Shown in pieces: positions 1 through 10,139 of a DNA stretch of 64,000 bases. Location of the stretch: positions 124,001 through 188,000 of the forward strand of contig NZ_NQJF01000006.1 in NCBI RefSeq assembly GCF_002245495.1. The letters are read 5' to 3'. Origin of the DNA: Oceanimonas baumannii. GTDB taxonomy: Bacteria; Pseudomonadota; Gammaproteobacteria; Enterobacterales; Aeromonadaceae. Below the pieces are notes generated by a model. That model was not told where the DNA came from and made no database searches. It saw nothing but the letters and a program-made list of their open reading frames with translations. The position numbers and the translations under genes were made by a program. Every line of letters starts with the position of its first letter. Within the stretch, counting starts at the first letter, position 1.

Positions 1-648
1 GGGGTGGCCAAGAGCCTGGGAGAAGGGGTGGAAAGCCGGCTGGTACTGGCGGTGGATGAGCTTTATCCCTCCGAGCAACTGGCGGTGCTGATGGACGAAT
101 TTGCCCGCCGTTTTCCTTCGGTAGAGCTGGAACTGCTGTTTCCCCTGATGGAGGACGTCAGTCGCCTGGTGCTGGAGGAAAGGGCCGATCTGGGTATTAT
201 GTGGCGGCAGGAAATATTACCGTCAGCACTGAACTTTCATGCCCTGGGACGGGTGCCGTTAAAGCTGGTTTGTGCGCCGTCCCATGCGCTGGCCGGGCAG
301 CGGATTGGCTGGGAGGAGCTCAAGCGTTATCGCCAGCTGATGGTCGCGACCCGCAATGACAGCGAGGAAAAAGTCCGCCTGCGGGTGGCTGCCGATGTCT
401 GGTGGGTGGAAAGTCAGTGGGTCATTGTGGAGCTGGTTGAACGGAATCTGGGCTGGGCTTTTGTACCTGAGCATGTGGTGGCCGAGGCGCTGTCCAGGGG
501 CAGCCTGGTGTCGCCGGCACTGGAGTTTGATGATCAGGACTGGCCGGTCGCCTTGGAGCTGGTATGGCATAAACAGCGACCGCTGGGTAAAGCCGCCGCC
601 TGGCTGAAGGCGGCGGCGGTGGGGGCTGCTCAGTCCTCCAGCCGGTAG
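1..648 (+). CDS. LysR-type regulator, effector-binding domain (left-truncated)
   Basis: The frame is open to the left edge, so the gene starts outside the window and its N-terminal helix-turn-helix is not seen. The visible 214 or so residues match a LysR substrate-binding domain: a strand-rich start (SRLVLAVDELYPS), the segment ERADLGIMW typical of the effector pocket, then a hinge and second lobe with NLGWAFVPEHVV. The regulator would bind a small ligand and control a promoter, often its divergent neighbour, but the ligand cannot be told. Its 3' end overlaps the 3' end of ygfZ on the other strand by 19 bases. Confidence 0.85.
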   Translation, partial: GVAKSLGEGVESRLVLAVDELYPSEQLAVLMDEFARRFPSVELELLFPLMEDVSRLVLEERADLGIMWRQEILPSALNFHALGRVPLKLVCAPSHALAGQRIGWEELKRYRQLMVATRNDSEEKVRLRVAADVWWVESQWVIVELVERNLGWAFVPEHVVAEALSRGSLVSPALEFDDQDWPVALELVWHKQRPLGKAAAWLKAAAVGAAQSSSR

Positions 649-1532
649 GGCAGGGGCAGCAGCTGCAGGCGGCTGTCTGGCTGATCCTTGATCCTCAGCA
701 CGGTATTGCTGTCCAGATCCTTGTTCAGCACCGAAGTCAGCACGCATTTATCGTCTTGCTGGTATACGTTCAGCACGGTGCCGGCCCGCCGCCAGTTCTC
801 ACCCAGCTGAAGTTCCAGATCCTGATTGACGGTCACGTCACCGGTAACGGTACCTTCAACCACAAACATGGCCTTTTTATTGGCACCGCGATATTTGGCC
901 CGGGCCACGGTTTCCTGACCCATATAGCAGCCCTTGTTAAAGCTGATACCGCCAATGGCCTGCAGGTTGAGCATTTGCGGAATATAGTCTCCCTGATGCT
1001 CTGCGCTCATATCGGGCAGCCCGGCCTGGATCATCAGTCCTTGCCACTCTTGTTCATCGCCGGCCGGCAAGTCAGGCAGAGTAGCGCCCTCAGGCAGCAC
1101 CAGCAGTGCATGCTCGGCTGCCACCGGAATAATGATGCCGCCCTGCCAGAGGTTGCTGTCGCCGGCTTCATGGCTCAGCCAGTGCGAGAGGCCTTCGCCG
1201 GCCAGACCGTATACCTGCCACCGGTCGCTGACTTCTTCAATATCGGTTTTTGAGAAGACCGCAAATTTTTTCAGCTCCGGCAGCTGGCGTGCCAGCAGTG
1301 ACTGGTTCAGCACCAGCAGCAATTGCTCGCCCAGGTTGGCCACCCAGAACGAGGCCCAGAGCTTGCCCTTGCTGTCGCAGTGGCCGCCCGGGCCGGCGTC
1401 GCCGGGTGCCAGTGCTGCAATATCGCAGGTCACCTGGCCCTGAAGGTACTTCACCCGCTCTTCGCCGGTCAGGCTTATCACGGCTCTGTCGGTCAGCGGG
1501 TAGAGTTTTGGAGAGGAAGCGATGGTCAACAC
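630..1532 (-). CDS. ygfZ: Folate-binding Fe-S/tRNA-modification protein YgfZ
   Basis: A 300-residue protein of the GcvT-like YgfZ family. It is folate-dependent and known from E. coli to support radical-SAM Fe-S enzymes such as MiaB. The family signature KGCYMGQE is at about residues 200-207 and holds the conserved cysteine; the N-terminal LTGEERVKYLQGQVTCD segment is also typical. The start is GTG at 1532 with AGAGGG seven bases upstream. It is divergent from sdhE, as in E. coli, leaving a 118-base shared promoter region. Its last 19 bases overlap the convergent LysR gene. Confidence 0.95.
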   Translation of the reverse strand: MLTIASSPKLYPLTDRAVISLTGEERVKYLQGQVTCDIAALAPGDAGPGGHCDSKGKLWASFWVANLGEQLLLVLNQSLLARQLPELKKFAVFSKTDIEEVSDRWQVYGLAGEGLSHWLSHEAGDSNLWQGGIIIPVAAEHALLVLPEGATLPDLPAGDEQEWQGLMIQAGLPDMSAEHQGDYIPQMLNLQAIGGISFNKGCYMGQETVARAKYRGANKKAMFVVEGTVTGDVTVNQDLELQLGENWRRAGTVLNVYQQDDKCVLTSVLNKDLDSNTVLRIKDQPDSRLQLLPLPYRLED

Positions 1533-1650
1533 GGGAATACCCTCTGTTTCATTCTTAAAGTGTGACCCTCATGGTAAAGACGGCCAAGTTATTTGTCAGT
1601 ACTCATTCGACCTTATACCATGAGCTTTGTTTTGCTAGATGGAAGCCGAC

Positions 1651-1914
1651 ATGCTCACAAGCACTGATAAACCCCGCCTTATCTGGGCATGCCGACGGGG
1701 CATGCTGGAGCTGGACGTGATCCTTGGCCCCTTTGTGGAGCACGAGTATGACGCGCTCAGTGATCCAGAACAGGCTACCTTCCGCCGCCTGCTGGAATGC
1801 GATGATCCGGATCTGTTTGCCTGGTTCATGGGGCATGATCGCTCCGGGGATGAGGCCCTGCAGGCCATGGTGAACTACATTCTTGAACGCAACCAGATTC
1901 GCAATCAACGCTGA
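1651..1914 (+). CDS. sdhE: Succinate dehydrogenase flavinylation factor SdhE
   Basis: A small acidic five-helix protein (YgfY/CptB family) that helps covalent FAD attachment to SdhA and FrdA. The conserved RRGMLELD (RGxxE) motif is at the start of the mature fold. An upstream ATG at 1639 would add four residues, but GGAAG at 1641-1645 is well placed for ATG 1651 (MLTSTDKPRL), so 1651 is preferred. It lies in an operon with ygfX, whose start overlaps its last 32 bases, as in enterobacteria. Confidence 0.9.
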   Translation: MLTSTDKPRLIWACRRGMLELDVILGPFVEHEYDALSDPEQATFRRLLECDDPDLFAWFMGHDRSGDEALQAMVNYILERNQIRNQR

Positions 1915-2266
1915 GCCTTCACAACTGCACCGGCTGTATTTACTGGGGCTGGCGCTGAGTTTGTGGTTACCGGCCTCGCTGCTGCTGAGTGCCGACAGAT
2001 TGTTCTGGTTCGCTCCCGGCTGGCTGCTGGTGGTGTTGCTGATGTGGCGGCGCAGCCGGTATTACCGGCTGGCGGGAGAGTTTAATGCTGGTGTGCTCAG
2101 CCTGAATGGCCGCAGCGGCAAGCTGTCTTCATACAGCCGGGCAGGGCCCGGCTTTTTATTGCTGGTGCTCAAGGGGGATCCCTGGCCGCCGCTGTGGATA
2201 TTTCAGGATGCCGTGCCCGATGCGGTGTACCGGCGTCTGACACGGCAACTGCTTTATGAAGGCTGA
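1883..2266 (+). CDS. ygfX: YgfX (CptA) inner-membrane protein
   Basis: A protein of about 127 residues with a hydrophobic N-terminal hairpin (residues ~18-55, two membrane segments split by ADRLFWF) and a cytoplasmic tail with [10 protein letters not shown]. This fits the YgfX/CptA family, described as a membrane partner of SdhE and as a putative inhibitor of cell division proteins. The start is probably TTG at 1883, inside sdhE; no good downstream alternative keeps the first membrane segment. The 3' end overlaps convergent nadB by 13 bases. Confidence 0.8.
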   Translation: MNATRFAINAEPSQLHRLYLLGLALSLWLPASLLLSADRLFWFAPGWLLVVLLMWRRSRYYRLAGEFNAGVLSLNGRSGKLSSYSRAGPGFLLLVLKGDPWPPLWIFQDAVPDAVYRRLTRQLLYEG

Positions 2267-3879
2267 TGCCCGTTGTAGTTTGCCGGGGTCAGTACCGTGG
2301 GCTGCGGGTGCTCGAGCTGGTCGGGATAGTCGAGCGTGTAATGCAGTCCGCGGGACTCTTTGCGCTCCATGGCCGACAGTACGATAAGCTCTGCCACTTG
2401 CGCCAGATTACGCAACTCCAGCAAATTGTTGCTGACGCGGAAGTTGGCGTAATACTCCTGAATTTCCTGCTGCAACAGTTCAATGCGGCGTTTGGCTCGT
2501 GCCAGCCGCTTGTTTGAACGCACGATGCCGACATAGTCCCACATAAACAGCCTGAGCTCATGCCAGTTATGATGAATGACCACTTCTTCATCAGAATCGG
2601 TGACCTTGCTTTCATCCCACAGTGGCAGCATGGGTGGCTCCGGGGTGGTCGCCAGGTTCGCCAGCATATGCTCGCCGGCAGCCCGGGCAAATACGATGCA
2701 TTCCAGCAGTGAGTTGGATGCCATGCGGTTGGCACCGTGAAGGCCGGTATAAGACACTTCCCCAATTGCATAAAGGCCATCAATGTCTGTCCGACCCCGG
2801 CGATCTACGACCACCCCACCACAGGTGTAATGGGCGGCAGGCACCACCGGCATGGGCTGACGGGTGATGTCTATGCCTACCTTGAGACAACGCTCATAAA
2901 TGGTGGGAAAGTGTTTGATGATAAAGTCGGCGGGCTGGTGGCTGATATCGAGATACATGCAGTCGGCACCCAGACGCTTCATTTCATGGTCGATGGCGCG
3001 GGCAACAATGTCCCGCGGGGCCAGCTCGCCGCGCTCGTCAAAATCGGGCATAAACCGGCTGCCATCCGGGCGCAGCAGGTGAGCACCTTCCCCGCGCAGC
3101 GCTTCGGTCAGCAGAAAGTTGCTGTCGTCGGGATGAAACAGGCTGGTGGGGTGAAACTGATTAAACTCCATGTTGGCAACCCGGCAACCTGCCCGCCATG
3201 CCATGGCAATGCCGTCACCGGAGCTGACATCCGGGTTGGAAGTATACTGATACACCTTTGAGGCACCGCCGGTGGCCATGGCCACGAACTTGGCGCGTAC
3301 CGTTTCTACCCGTTCCTTGTTACGGTTCCAGACATAGGCCCCCAGCACCCGGTTACCGGGTTGCCCCATTTTTGCCGTGGTGATCAGATCCAGCGCATTC
3401 ACCCGCTCCAGTACATGAATATTGGGATGACGCTGTACCTGCTCAATTAACGTGGTCTGTACAGCCCTGCCGGTGGCGTCGGCGGCATGAAAGATACGTC
3501 GGTGGCTGTGACCACCTTCCCGGGTGAGGTGATAACCGGTTTTGCCTTGCTCTGACTCTTCGGTATCAAAAGGGACTCCCTGACCGATCAGCCACTTGAT
3601 GGCATCGGGAGCATTGCGGGCAGTCAGTTCAACAACATCTTTGTCGCACAGGCCTGCGCCGGCAATCAGGGTATCGGCAACATGGGATTCAATGCTGTCG
3701 GTTTTATCAAAGACGGCGGCGATGCCGCCCTGAGCATACAGGGTAGCCCCTTCGGCGAGCGGTCCTTTACACAGCACGTGCACCCGGGCATGACTGGCCA
3801 GTTTTAATGCCAGTGACAGGCCGGCGGCACCGCTGCCAATGATGAGTACGTCGCAGAGGTATTCAACGGGATCCTTCAT
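2254..3879 (-). CDS. nadB: L-aspartate oxidase
   Basis: A 541-residue flavoenzyme that oxidises L-aspartate to iminoaspartate, the first step of de novo NAD synthesis with NadA. The dinucleotide-binding [11 protein letters not shown] motif is near the N-terminus. The succinate dehydrogenase/aspartate oxidase signatures [10 protein letters not shown] and HPTSL and the FAD-binding [15 protein letters not shown] are all present. The length matches E. coli NadB. It is divergent from rpoE, the classic arrangement in gammaproteobacteria. The gene has its own promoter in the 183-base gap. Confidence 0.97.
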   Translation of the reverse strand: MKDPVEYLCDVLIIGSGAAGLSLALKLASHARVHVLCKGPLAEGATLYAQGGIAAVFDKTDSIESHVADTLIAGAGLCDKDVVELTARNAPDAIKWLIGQGVPFDTEESEQGKTGYHLTREGGHSHRRIFHAADATGRAVQTTLIEQVQRHPNIHVLERVNALDLITTAKMGQPGNRVLGAYVWNRNKERVETVRAKFVAMATGGASKVYQYTSNPDVSSGDGIAMAWRAGCRVANMEFNQFHPTSLFHPDDSNFLLTEALRGEGAHLLRPDGSRFMPDFDERGELAPRDIVARAIDHEMKRLGADCMYLDISHQPADFIIKHFPTIYERCLKVGIDITRQPMPVVPAAHYTCGGVVVDRRGRTDIDGLYAIGEVSYTGLHGANRMASNSLLECIVFARAAGEHMLANLATTPEPPMLPLWDESKVTDSDEEVVIHHNWHELRLFMWDYVGIVRSNKRLARAKRRIELLQQEIQEYYANFRVSNNLLELRNLAQVAELIVLSAMERKESRGLHYTLDYPDQLEHPQPTVLTPANYNGHQPS

Positions 3880-3972
3880 AAAGTATCATTGGCTCGAAAT
3901 GGAGAGAGTCCTTGCATGTTATCCCATGAGCTCCTTGTGCGCAGCCGTATTTGGCTTTTCCAAATGAGTTCA

Positions 3973-3999
3973 GAACTTTTTCCCGGCATTGAAGTCCAT
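3973..3999 (+). promoter_or_regulatory. Candidate sigma-E promoter of the rpoE operon
   Basis: GAACTT at 3973-3978 is followed after exactly 16 bases by TCCAT at 3995-3999. This resembles the sigma-E consensus (GGAACTT, about 16 bases, TCTGA-like). The rpoE operon is autoregulated by such a promoter in E. coli. It lies 64 bases before the rpoE start. The -10 match is only partial, so this is a prediction. Confidence 0.4.
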
Positions 4000-4062
4000 T
4001 AAGGTACGCTTGTGACGGGTTGGTGGTCGGGCACCGGAATAATCGGAGGTTACACGGCTCGT

Positions 4063-4641
4063 ATGAGCGAAAATTTGACTGATCAGCAATTGATCGAGCG
4101 GGTTCAGCGGGGCGATAAAAATGCATATAACCTGCTGGTGAAAAAATATCAGTACAAGGTAGCGAACCTGGTGTCCCGTTACGTGTCCAACCCCGGAGAC
4201 GTACCTGATGTGACTCAGGAAGCCTTCATCAAGGCTTATCGGGCATTGCCCGGATTTCGTGGTGACAGTGCTTTTTTTACCTGGTTGTATCGCATTGCCG
4301 TGAATACTGCGAAGAATTATCTGGTGTCTCAGCGGCGACGTCCTCCGGGGGCCGATGTGGATGTGGATGATGCTGAGCATTATGGCGGCGGCGACGCGCT
4401 GAAAGAGCTGGCATCGCCGGAACGTATTATGTTGACCGAAGAAATCCGCCGGGCGGTATATGAGACGATAGACAGCCTGCCGGATGATCTGAAAACGGCA
4501 ATTACATTGCGGGAACTGGAAGGGATGAGCTACGAAGATATAGCAAGTGTGATGGACTGTCCGGTGGGCACGGTACGCTCACGTATTTTTCGGGCGCGGG
4601 AAGCAATAGACAAGCGGGTCACCCCCTTGCTTCGGAGTTAA
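4063..4641 (+). CDS. rpoE: RNA polymerase sigma-E factor
   Basis: A 192-residue ECF sigma factor for the envelope stress response. It starts MSENLTDQQL at ATG 4063, with CGGAGGT at 4044-4050. An upstream in-frame start at 4012 would add 17 residues not found in the family. Region 2 is visible as DVTQEAFIKAYRALPGF and FFTWLYRIAVNTAKNYL, and region 4 as LEGMSYEDIASVMDCPVGTV. It is the first gene of rpoE-rseA-rseB-rseC and is held inactive by RseA. Confidence 0.97.
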   Translation: MSENLTDQQLIERVQRGDKNAYNLLVKKYQYKVANLVSRYVSNPGDVPDVTQEAFIKAYRALPGFRGDSAFFTWLYRIAVNTAKNYLVSQRRRPPGADVDVDDAEHYGGGDALKELASPERIMLTEEIRRAVYETIDSLPDDLKTAITLRELEGMSYEDIASVMDCPVGTVRSRIFRAREAIDKRVTPLLRS

Positions 4642-4653
4642 CGGGGAAGTGTT

Positions 4654-5220
4654 ATGGCTAATAAAGAGCAAATATCGGCACTGGTAGACGGGGAAATTCA
4701 GGACAGGGTGTTGCTGGAAGACGTTGCCGGCAACAGGGAACTGGCTGATGCTTTTGGCCGATATCACCTCTATGGTGATGCCATGCGCAACGAGTTGCCA
4801 GCGCAGTTACCCTTTGATTTGAGTGACAGCATTGCAGCAGCACTGGATAAGGAGCCGGTACTGACGGTTACCCGTGACAGTAGCTCTGCTCCGGAGCGGA
4901 AAAATGACAGCAATGTGGTGCGCCCGGCATTTGGTCTTGGCCGCCTTAAACCCATGTTTCGTCATGCCGGGCAATTTGCTATTGCCGCATCGGTATCGGC
5001 GGCGGTCATTTTTGGTGTGCAGCAATACAGCCAGCCGGAAGCCACTCAGTCTCCGGTATTGCACACTTTGCCCATGAGTGGCGGTGCGGCACCGGTCAGT
5101 CTGAATTACCAGTCTGAAAAACCGTCCCGCAGCAGCGAGCAGCAGCGTCTGGAGCAGGAGCAGCGCATTAATGCTCTGCTGATGGATCATGAACTGCAGC
5201 AACGGCTGCGTCAGCACTGA
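4654..5220 (+). CDS. rseA: Anti-sigma-E factor RseA
   Basis: A 188-residue single-pass membrane protein. The N-terminal cytoplasmic domain begins with MANKEQISALVDGE, the sigma-E-binding part, and ends near residue 70. One hydrophobic segment at about 106-123 (FAIAASVSAAVIFGV) precedes a Gln/Glu-rich periplasmic tail. In E. coli it is cut stepwise by DegS and RseP to release sigma-E. It lies 12 bases after rpoE, so the two are co-transcribed. Confidence 0.93.
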   Translation: MANKEQISALVDGEIQDRVLLEDVAGNRELADAFGRYHLYGDAMRNELPAQLPFDLSDSIAAALDKEPVLTVTRDSSSAPERKNDSNVVRPAFGLGRLKPMFRHAGQFAIAASVSAAVIFGVQQYSQPEATQSPVLHTLPMSGGAAPVSLNYQSEKPSRSSEQQRLEQEQRINALLMDHELQQRLRQH

Positions 5221-5234
5221 GGTAGTGGTTTTTG

Positions 5235-6215
5235 ATGGTACGCAGATTAGGGGTAACACTGGCGTGGCTGATGGTTGTGGTTGCACCCGCCAGGGCAGCG
5301 ACCGACGCCGACCCGCAAGCCTTGCTGCAAAACATGCAGCAGGCTTATCAGCAGCTCAACTTCGAACTGACCTTGGTTGATTCGGGTATCGGCACGCCCG
5401 AGCCCAAGCGTCTGACCCGGGGCCACCTCGATGGGCAGGCGCTGACCCACCTGCTGCACCTTAATGGCCGTCCCCGGGAATTTGTTCAGCGGGACGCCGA
5501 AACCAGCTTTTTTGATTTTGGCCCGGAGGGATACACCCTGAGGGACTCCCGCCTTCCTGGCCTGTTTACCCGAGTGCAGCAACTGCCCCTGGAGCAACTG
5601 CTGGCGCAGTATGAAGCGGTGGTGAGCGGACGTAACCGGGTACTGGGTCGTACCGCCAATCTGGTGCGGTTGTTGCCCAAAACCGATAATTGCTATGGCT
5701 ATGTGCTTTGGCTGGATCAGCAAACCGGTCTGTTATTGCGTCTGGATACTCTGGATGAAGACGCCGCTCTGGTGGCCCAGAGCATGGGGGTCGCCTTGGT
5801 GATTGATGAGGCGCCGGCACCTTTGCTGAAAGAGTTGCAGAGGGTGAAGCTCCCTCCACCCATGCCACTGGCCGACGCTCAGTCGCAGCAGCCGGTCTCC
5901 TCTTCCTGGCAGGCGGGCTGGCTGCCTGAGGGTTTTCAGGTGAGGGTGCAAAACCGTCACCGGCTGCCGCTGACCGAGCAACCGGTGGAATACCTGATGG
6001 TTTCCAATGGGATGGTGGATATTTCGGTTTACGTGGCCGAGTCGCAGCAGAACGAACCCCGTCAGCAACTGGTTCGTCAGGGCGCGACACATCTGGTGAG
6101 CATGGTTAATCCTGCCCGGGTGGAAGTCACCGTGGTCGGCGATGTGCCTGCCGATACCGCTCGTCGTATTGCTGAGTCGGTGGCACCACAAAGTCCGGAA
6201 GAACGCACTCCATGA
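5235..6215 (+). CDS. rseB: Sigma-E regulatory protein RseB
   Basis: A 326-residue periplasmic protein (MucB/RseB family) that binds RseA and shields it from DegS. A signal peptide is clear (MVRRLGVTLAWLMVVVAPARA, cut after ARA). ATG 5235 is chosen; the preceding codon, TTG 5232, is also a possible start but adds only one residue. The MucB fold is seen in the LVDSGIGTPEPKRLTRGHLDG and VVSGRNRVLGRTANLVRLLP segments. The stop overlaps the rseC start as ATGA. Confidence 0.93.
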   Translation: MVRRLGVTLAWLMVVVAPARAATDADPQALLQNMQQAYQQLNFELTLVDSGIGTPEPKRLTRGHLDGQALTHLLHLNGRPREFVQRDAETSFFDFGPEGYTLRDSRLPGLFTRVQQLPLEQLLAQYEAVVSGRNRVLGRTANLVRLLPKTDNCYGYVLWLDQQTGLLLRLDTLDEDAALVAQSMGVALVIDEAPAPLLKELQRVKLPPPMPLADAQSQQPVSSSWQAGWLPEGFQVRVQNRHRLPLTEQPVEYLMVSNGMVDISVYVAESQQNEPRQQLVRQGATHLVSMVNPARVEVTVVGDVPADTARRIAESVAPQSPEERTP

Positions 6216-6658
6216 TCGAAGAAATTGCCACTGTGGTGGCAGTTCATCCGCACGGAGTGGAGGTTAGCTGCTTCAGCAAATCGGCCTGCGGTCAGTGCCG
6301 GCAAAACAGTACCTGCGGTACCGGTCTGGTATCCCAGGCGCTGCCGGGGCGGGATCATCGTTTTGTGATTGCGACAGGTCTGGTATTGCAGCCCGGTCAG
6401 CAGGTGCGTATCGGTATTCCGGAACATAGTCTGATCACCGGTGCGCTGCTGATTTATCTGCTGCCTCTGTTATTTCTGCTGACGGCCGGGATGCTGACGG
6501 GGCTCGCCGGACTGAGCGAGGGCGCGACCATTGTCGGTGCGTTTGCCGGTGGTGGTGCCGGATTCTGGCTGGCATCCCGCCTGGCCCGCCGTCGTGGCAG
6601 CAGTGATCAGCCGGTAATACTGGATACCCTGATACCGTTGGCTGGCCGGGCCGATTAG
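6212..6658 (+). CDS. rseC: RseC/MucC-like positive regulator of sigma-E
   Basis: A 148-residue inner-membrane protein. The cysteine cluster of the family is near the N-terminus (C20, C26, C29, C35 in SCFSKSACGQCRQNSTCGTG) and may hold an Fe-S centre. Two hydrophobic segments follow (LLIYLLPLLFLLTAGMLTGL and a Gly/Ala-rich helix). It is translationally coupled to rseB by an ATGA overlap. Confidence 0.92.
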   Translation: MIEEIATVVAVHPHGVEVSCFSKSACGQCRQNSTCGTGLVSQALPGRDHRFVIATGLVLQPGQQVRIGIPEHSLITGALLIYLLPLLFLLTAGMLTGLAGLSEGATIVGAFAGGGAGFWLASRLARRRGSSDQPVILDTLIPLAGRAD

Positions 6659-6680
6659 TTGGTTTTCGGCAGACTAAGGA

Positions 6681-6710
6681 TTGGTCACTGTGCCGCGAAT
6701 CCGGTAGAAT
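6681..6710 (+). promoter_or_regulatory. Candidate sigma-70 promoter for lepA operon
   Basis: TTGGTC at 6681-6686 and TAGAAT at 6705-6710 are 18 bases apart, within the 99-base gap between rseC and lepA. This is a fair sigma-70 match 48 bases before the lepA start. Read-through from rseC is also possible because no terminator is seen. Confidence 0.4.
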
Positions 6711-6757
6711 CTCGCCTTTATTATTGTCGCCATTGACTACGGACGCCTTATCGCATC

Positions 6758-8554
6758 ATGAAGCATATTCGTAATTTCTCCGTCATCGCTCACATCGACC
6801 ACGGCAAATCGACCCTGTCCGATCGCCTGATCCAGGTATGTGGCGGCCTTACCGATCGGGAAATGCAGCAGCAGGTACTCGACTCCATGGATCTGGAGCG
6901 CGAGCGCGGCATTACCATCAAGGCCCAGAGTGTGACCCTGAACTACCAGGCGCAGGACGGCAATCAGTATCAGCTGAATTTCATTGATACCCCCGGGCAC
7001 GTGGACTTTTCCTATGAGGTATCCCGCTCGCTGGCTGCCTGTGAAGGAGCCCTGCTGGTGGTTGATGCCGGTCAGGGGGTTGAGGCACAGACTCTGGCCA
7101 ACTGCTACACCGCCCTCGATATGGAGCTGGAAGTTGTACCGGTACTGAACAAAATCGACCTGCCCCAGGCCGAGCCGGAGCGAGTGGCGGAAGAGATTGA
7201 AGATATTGTCGGTATCGATGCCATCGATGCGGTCCGTTGTTCCGCCAAGACGGGTCTGGGTGTGGACCTGGTGCTGGAAACCATTGTACAGAAAATCCCG
7301 TCACCGGAAGGTAATCCGGAAGGACCGCTGCAGGCGCTGATCATCGACTCCTGGTTCGACCCTTATCTGGGAGTAGTGTCGCTGGTGCGTATCAAGCACG
7401 GCAGCCTGAAGAAGAATGACAAGATCAAGGTGATGAGCACCGGTCAGATCTGGGGTGTGGACCGTATCGGTATCTTTACTCCCAAGCAAAAAGACACAGA
7501 CGGCCTCAACTGCGGCGAAGTAGGCTGGGTAGTGTGCGGTATCAAGGATATTCACGGGGCTCCCGTGGGCGACACCCTGACGCTCGCCAAGCACGGTGCC
7601 GAAAAGGCCCTGCCTGGCTTTCAGAAAGTGAAGCCTCAGGTTTATGCCGGTCTGTTCCCCATTTCCAGCGATGATTATGAGGCGTTTCGTGATGCCCTCG
7701 ACAAGCTGGCGCTGAACGACGCTTCACTGTTCTATGAGCCAGAAACTTCCAATGCCCTGGGCTTTGGCTTCCGCTGTGGTTTCCTGGGCATGCTGCACAT
7801 GGAGATCATTCAGGAGCGGCTGGAGCGGGAATACGATCTGGATCTTATCACCACGGCACCCACAGTGGTATACGAGGTGGTCAAGACCGACGGCGAGGTG
7901 GTCTATATCGACAGCCCGTCTCAACTGCCGGCGGTGAACAATATTGAAGAAATTCACGAGCCCATCGCCGAGTGTAATATCCTGGTACCCCAGGAATATC
8001 TGGGTAACGTCATTACCCTGTGTATCGAAAAACGCGGCGTGCAGACCAACATGGTTTACCACGGCAACCAGGTGGCGCTGACCTACGATATCCCCATGGC
8101 GGAAGTGGTACTCGATTTCTTCGACCGTCTGAAGTCCACCAGCCGTGGTTATGCCTCGCTGGATTACGGCTTCAAACGCTTTGAAGCGGCCGATATGGTA
8201 CGTCTCGACATTATGATCAATGGTGACCGGGTCGATGCCTTGGCGATCATTACCCATAAGGAAAATGCTCAGTTCCGTGGCCGTCAGCTGGTAGAAAAAA
8301 TGCGTGAGCTGATCCCGCGGCAGATGTTCGATATCGCCATTCAGGCGGCCATCGGCAATCAGATCATTGCCCGCAGCACCGTGAAAGCCCTGCGCAAAGA
8401 TGTGACTGCAAAATGTTACGGCGGTGACGTCAGTCGTAAGAAGAAACTGCTGGCCAAACAGAAGGAAGGTAAAAAGCGCATGAAGTCGCTGGGCCGGGTT
8501 GATATTCCGCAGGATGCTTTCCTCGCCATTCTGCACGTAGGTAAGGATAAGTAA
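6758..8554 (+). CDS. lepA: Elongation factor 4 (LepA)
   Basis: A 598-residue translational GTPase that back-translocates or rescues stalled ribosomes. The G1 motif AHIDHGKST is at residues ~10-18, followed by RERGITIK (G2), DTPGHVDF (G3) and NKIDLP (G4). The C-terminal LepA-specific domain ends with [16 protein letters not shown]. Length and ends match the family. It opens the lepA-lepB-rnc-era-recO-pdxJ operon; lepB starts two bases after its stop. Confidence 0.98.
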   Translation: MKHIRNFSVIAHIDHGKSTLSDRLIQVCGGLTDREMQQQVLDSMDLERERGITIKAQSVTLNYQAQDGNQYQLNFIDTPGHVDFSYEVSRSLAACEGALLVVDAGQGVEAQTLANCYTALDMELEVVPVLNKIDLPQAEPERVAEEIEDIVGIDAIDAVRCSAKTGLGVDLVLETIVQKIPSPEGNPEGPLQALIIDSWFDPYLGVVSLVRIKHGSLKKNDKIKVMSTGQIWGVDRIGIFTPKQKDTDGLNCGEVGWVVCGIKDIHGAPVGDTLTLAKHGAEKALPGFQKVKPQVYAGLFPISSDDYEAFRDALDKLALNDASLFYEPETSNALGFGFRCGFLGMLHMEIIQERLEREYDLDLITTAPTVVYEVVKTDGEVVYIDSPSQLPAVNNIEEIHEPIAECNILVPQEYLGNVITLCIEKRGVQTNMVYHGNQVALTYDIPMAEVVLDFFDRLKSTSRGYASLDYGFKRFEAADMVRLDIMINGDRVDALAIITHKENAQFRGRQLVEKMRELIPRQMFDIAIQAAIGNQIIARSTVKALRKDVTAKCYGGDVSRKKKLLAKQKEGKKRMKSLGRVDIPQDAFLAILHVGKDK

Positions 8555-8556
8555 CC

Positions 8557-9471
8557 ATGGCAAGTACCTTTGCCCTGATCCTGGTACTGGTGACGCTGGT
8601 CACCGGTATTATCTGGGCCTGTGACAAGTGGATTTGGGCGCCCCGTCGGGGGCGTGAACTGGCCGAAGCACAGCGCAGCCACGGCAACAAGGTGGATGCG
8701 TCTGCGCTGGCGAAAGCGGCCGTTACCCCCGGCTGGATCGAGCAGGCCAGATCCATTTTTCCGGTGATCGCGGCAGTGCTGGTACTGCGTTCTTTTATCT
8801 ATGAGCCGTTTCAGATCCCATCCGGTTCCATGATGCCGACCTTGCTGGTAGGCGACTTCATTCTGGTGGAAAAATTTTCCTACGGTCTGAAAGAGCCGGT
8901 TTCCAACACCACATTGATCCCTACCGGCAAGCCGGAGCGTGGAGATGTTGCGGTGTTTAAATACCCGGAAAACCCCCGTATTGATTACATCAAGCGTATT
9001 GTGGGGCTGCCCGGAGACCACTTGGTTTATCGTGACAAACAGCTCTATATCAAGCCAGCCTGTCAGGGGGACGCCTGCCCCGGCTATGAGCCGGTGCCGC
9101 TTAAGTTTGAGCACAGCGGTGAATTTACCCAAATGGGCATTCCGCTGGCCCGTTACAGCGAAAGCCTGACCGAACGCCCACACGATATCCTGCAGAATCC
9201 GCTGCTGCCGGACCGGGTTTCCATGTATTACCGCCAGCCGGATACGGCAATGAATGAGTGGGTAGTACCTGAAGGGCATTATTTCGCGTTGGGCGACAAC
9301 CGCGATAACAGCACCGACAGCCGCTTCTGGGGATTCGTACCCGAAAGTAACCTGGTGGGCAAAGCGGTCGCTATCTGGATAAGCTTTGAATTTGATCGCA
9401 ACGCCGACAGCTGGCTGCCTTCCTGGGTGCCCAGTAACGTGCGTTTCAGCCGAATAGGCGCAATTCATTAA
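8557..9471 (+). CDS. lepB: Signal peptidase I
   Basis: A 304-residue inner-membrane serine protease that removes signal peptides from exported proteins. It has two membrane segments (residues ~2-21 and ~67-79). The catalytic Ser91 lies in [10 protein letters not shown], and the general base Lys146 in [12 protein letters not shown]. The C-terminal family box [17 protein letters not shown] is intact. Its TAA shares one base with the rnc ATG, so the two are translationally coupled, as in E. coli. Confidence 0.97.
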   Translation: MASTFALILVLVTLVTGIIWACDKWIWAPRRGRELAEAQRSHGNKVDASALAKAAVTPGWIEQARSIFPVIAAVLVLRSFIYEPFQIPSGSMMPTLLVGDFILVEKFSYGLKEPVSNTTLIPTGKPERGDVAVFKYPENPRIDYIKRIVGLPGDHLVYRDKQLYIKPACQGDACPGYEPVPLKFEHSGEFTQMGIPLARYSESLTERPHDILQNPLLPDRVSMYYRQPDTAMNEWVVPEGHYFALGDNRDNSTDSRFWGFVPESNLVGKAVAIWISFEFDRNADSWLPSWVPSNVRFSRIGAIH

Positions 9472-10139
9472 TGAAAAAACTGAACAATCTGCAAACAAAA
9501 CTGGGTCACGCTTTTAACGATGAAGCTTTGCTGGTTCGGGCTCTGACCCACCGTAGTGCCGGCTCCCGCCATAATGAGCGGCTGGAGTTTCTCGGGGATT
9601 CCATTCTCAGCATGGTGATCGCCGATGCCCTGTTCCATCGCTTTCCCAAGGTGAACGAAGGGGATATGTCGCGCATGCGCGCTACTCTGGTACGGGAGAA
9701 AACACTGGCCGAGCTGGCCCGGGCCTTCGAACTGGGTGACTATCTGATCCTCGGTCCCGGTGAGCTGAAAAGCGGCGGTTACCGTCGTGAGTCGATTCTG
9801 GCCGATGCGGTGGAAGCCCTGATCGGTGCCGTCTATCTCGACAGCGGCATAGAAAGTATTACTCAGTTGCTGCTGAGCTGGTACGACAGCCGGCTGAACG
9901 ATATTCAGCCCGGAGTAGAGCAAAAAGATCCCAAGACCCGGCTGCAGGAGCTGTTGCAGGGTAAACGCAAGCCGCTGCCCACCTATGAAGTGGTGAACGT
10001 CATCGGTGAGGCCCATAATCAGAAATTTACCGTGCACTGTGTTGTGGATGGCTTGGCCGACCCGGTTATCGGCGTGGGTACCAGCCGGCGCAAGGCAGAG
10101 CAGGCGGCGGCCGAGCAGGCCCTGGAAACCTTGTTATGA
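9471..10139 (+). CDS. rnc: Ribonuclease III
   Basis: A 222-residue double-strand-specific endoribonuclease for rRNA and mRNA processing. The signature [14 protein letters not shown] is at about residues 36-49 with the catalytic acidic residues, and [14 protein letters not shown] holds the second metal site. A C-terminal dsRNA-binding domain covers about 155-222, ending [20 protein letters not shown]. The stop overlaps the era start as ATGA. Confidence 0.97.
   Translation: MKKLNNLQTKLGHAFNDEALLVRALTHRSAGSRHNERLEFLGDSILSMVIADALFHRFPKVNEGDMSRMRATLVREKTLAELARAFELGDYLILGPGELKSGGYRRESILADAVEALIGAVYLDSGIESITQLLLSWYDSRLNDIQPGVEQKDPKTRLQELLQGKRKPLPTYEVVNVIGEAHNQKFTVHCVVDGLADPVIGVGTSRRKAEQAAAEQALETLL

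Noticed and set aside
2254-2266. Frameshift or truncation at the convergent ygfX/nadB ends
   Set aside because: Both proteins have normal length; a short convergent 3' overlap is common.
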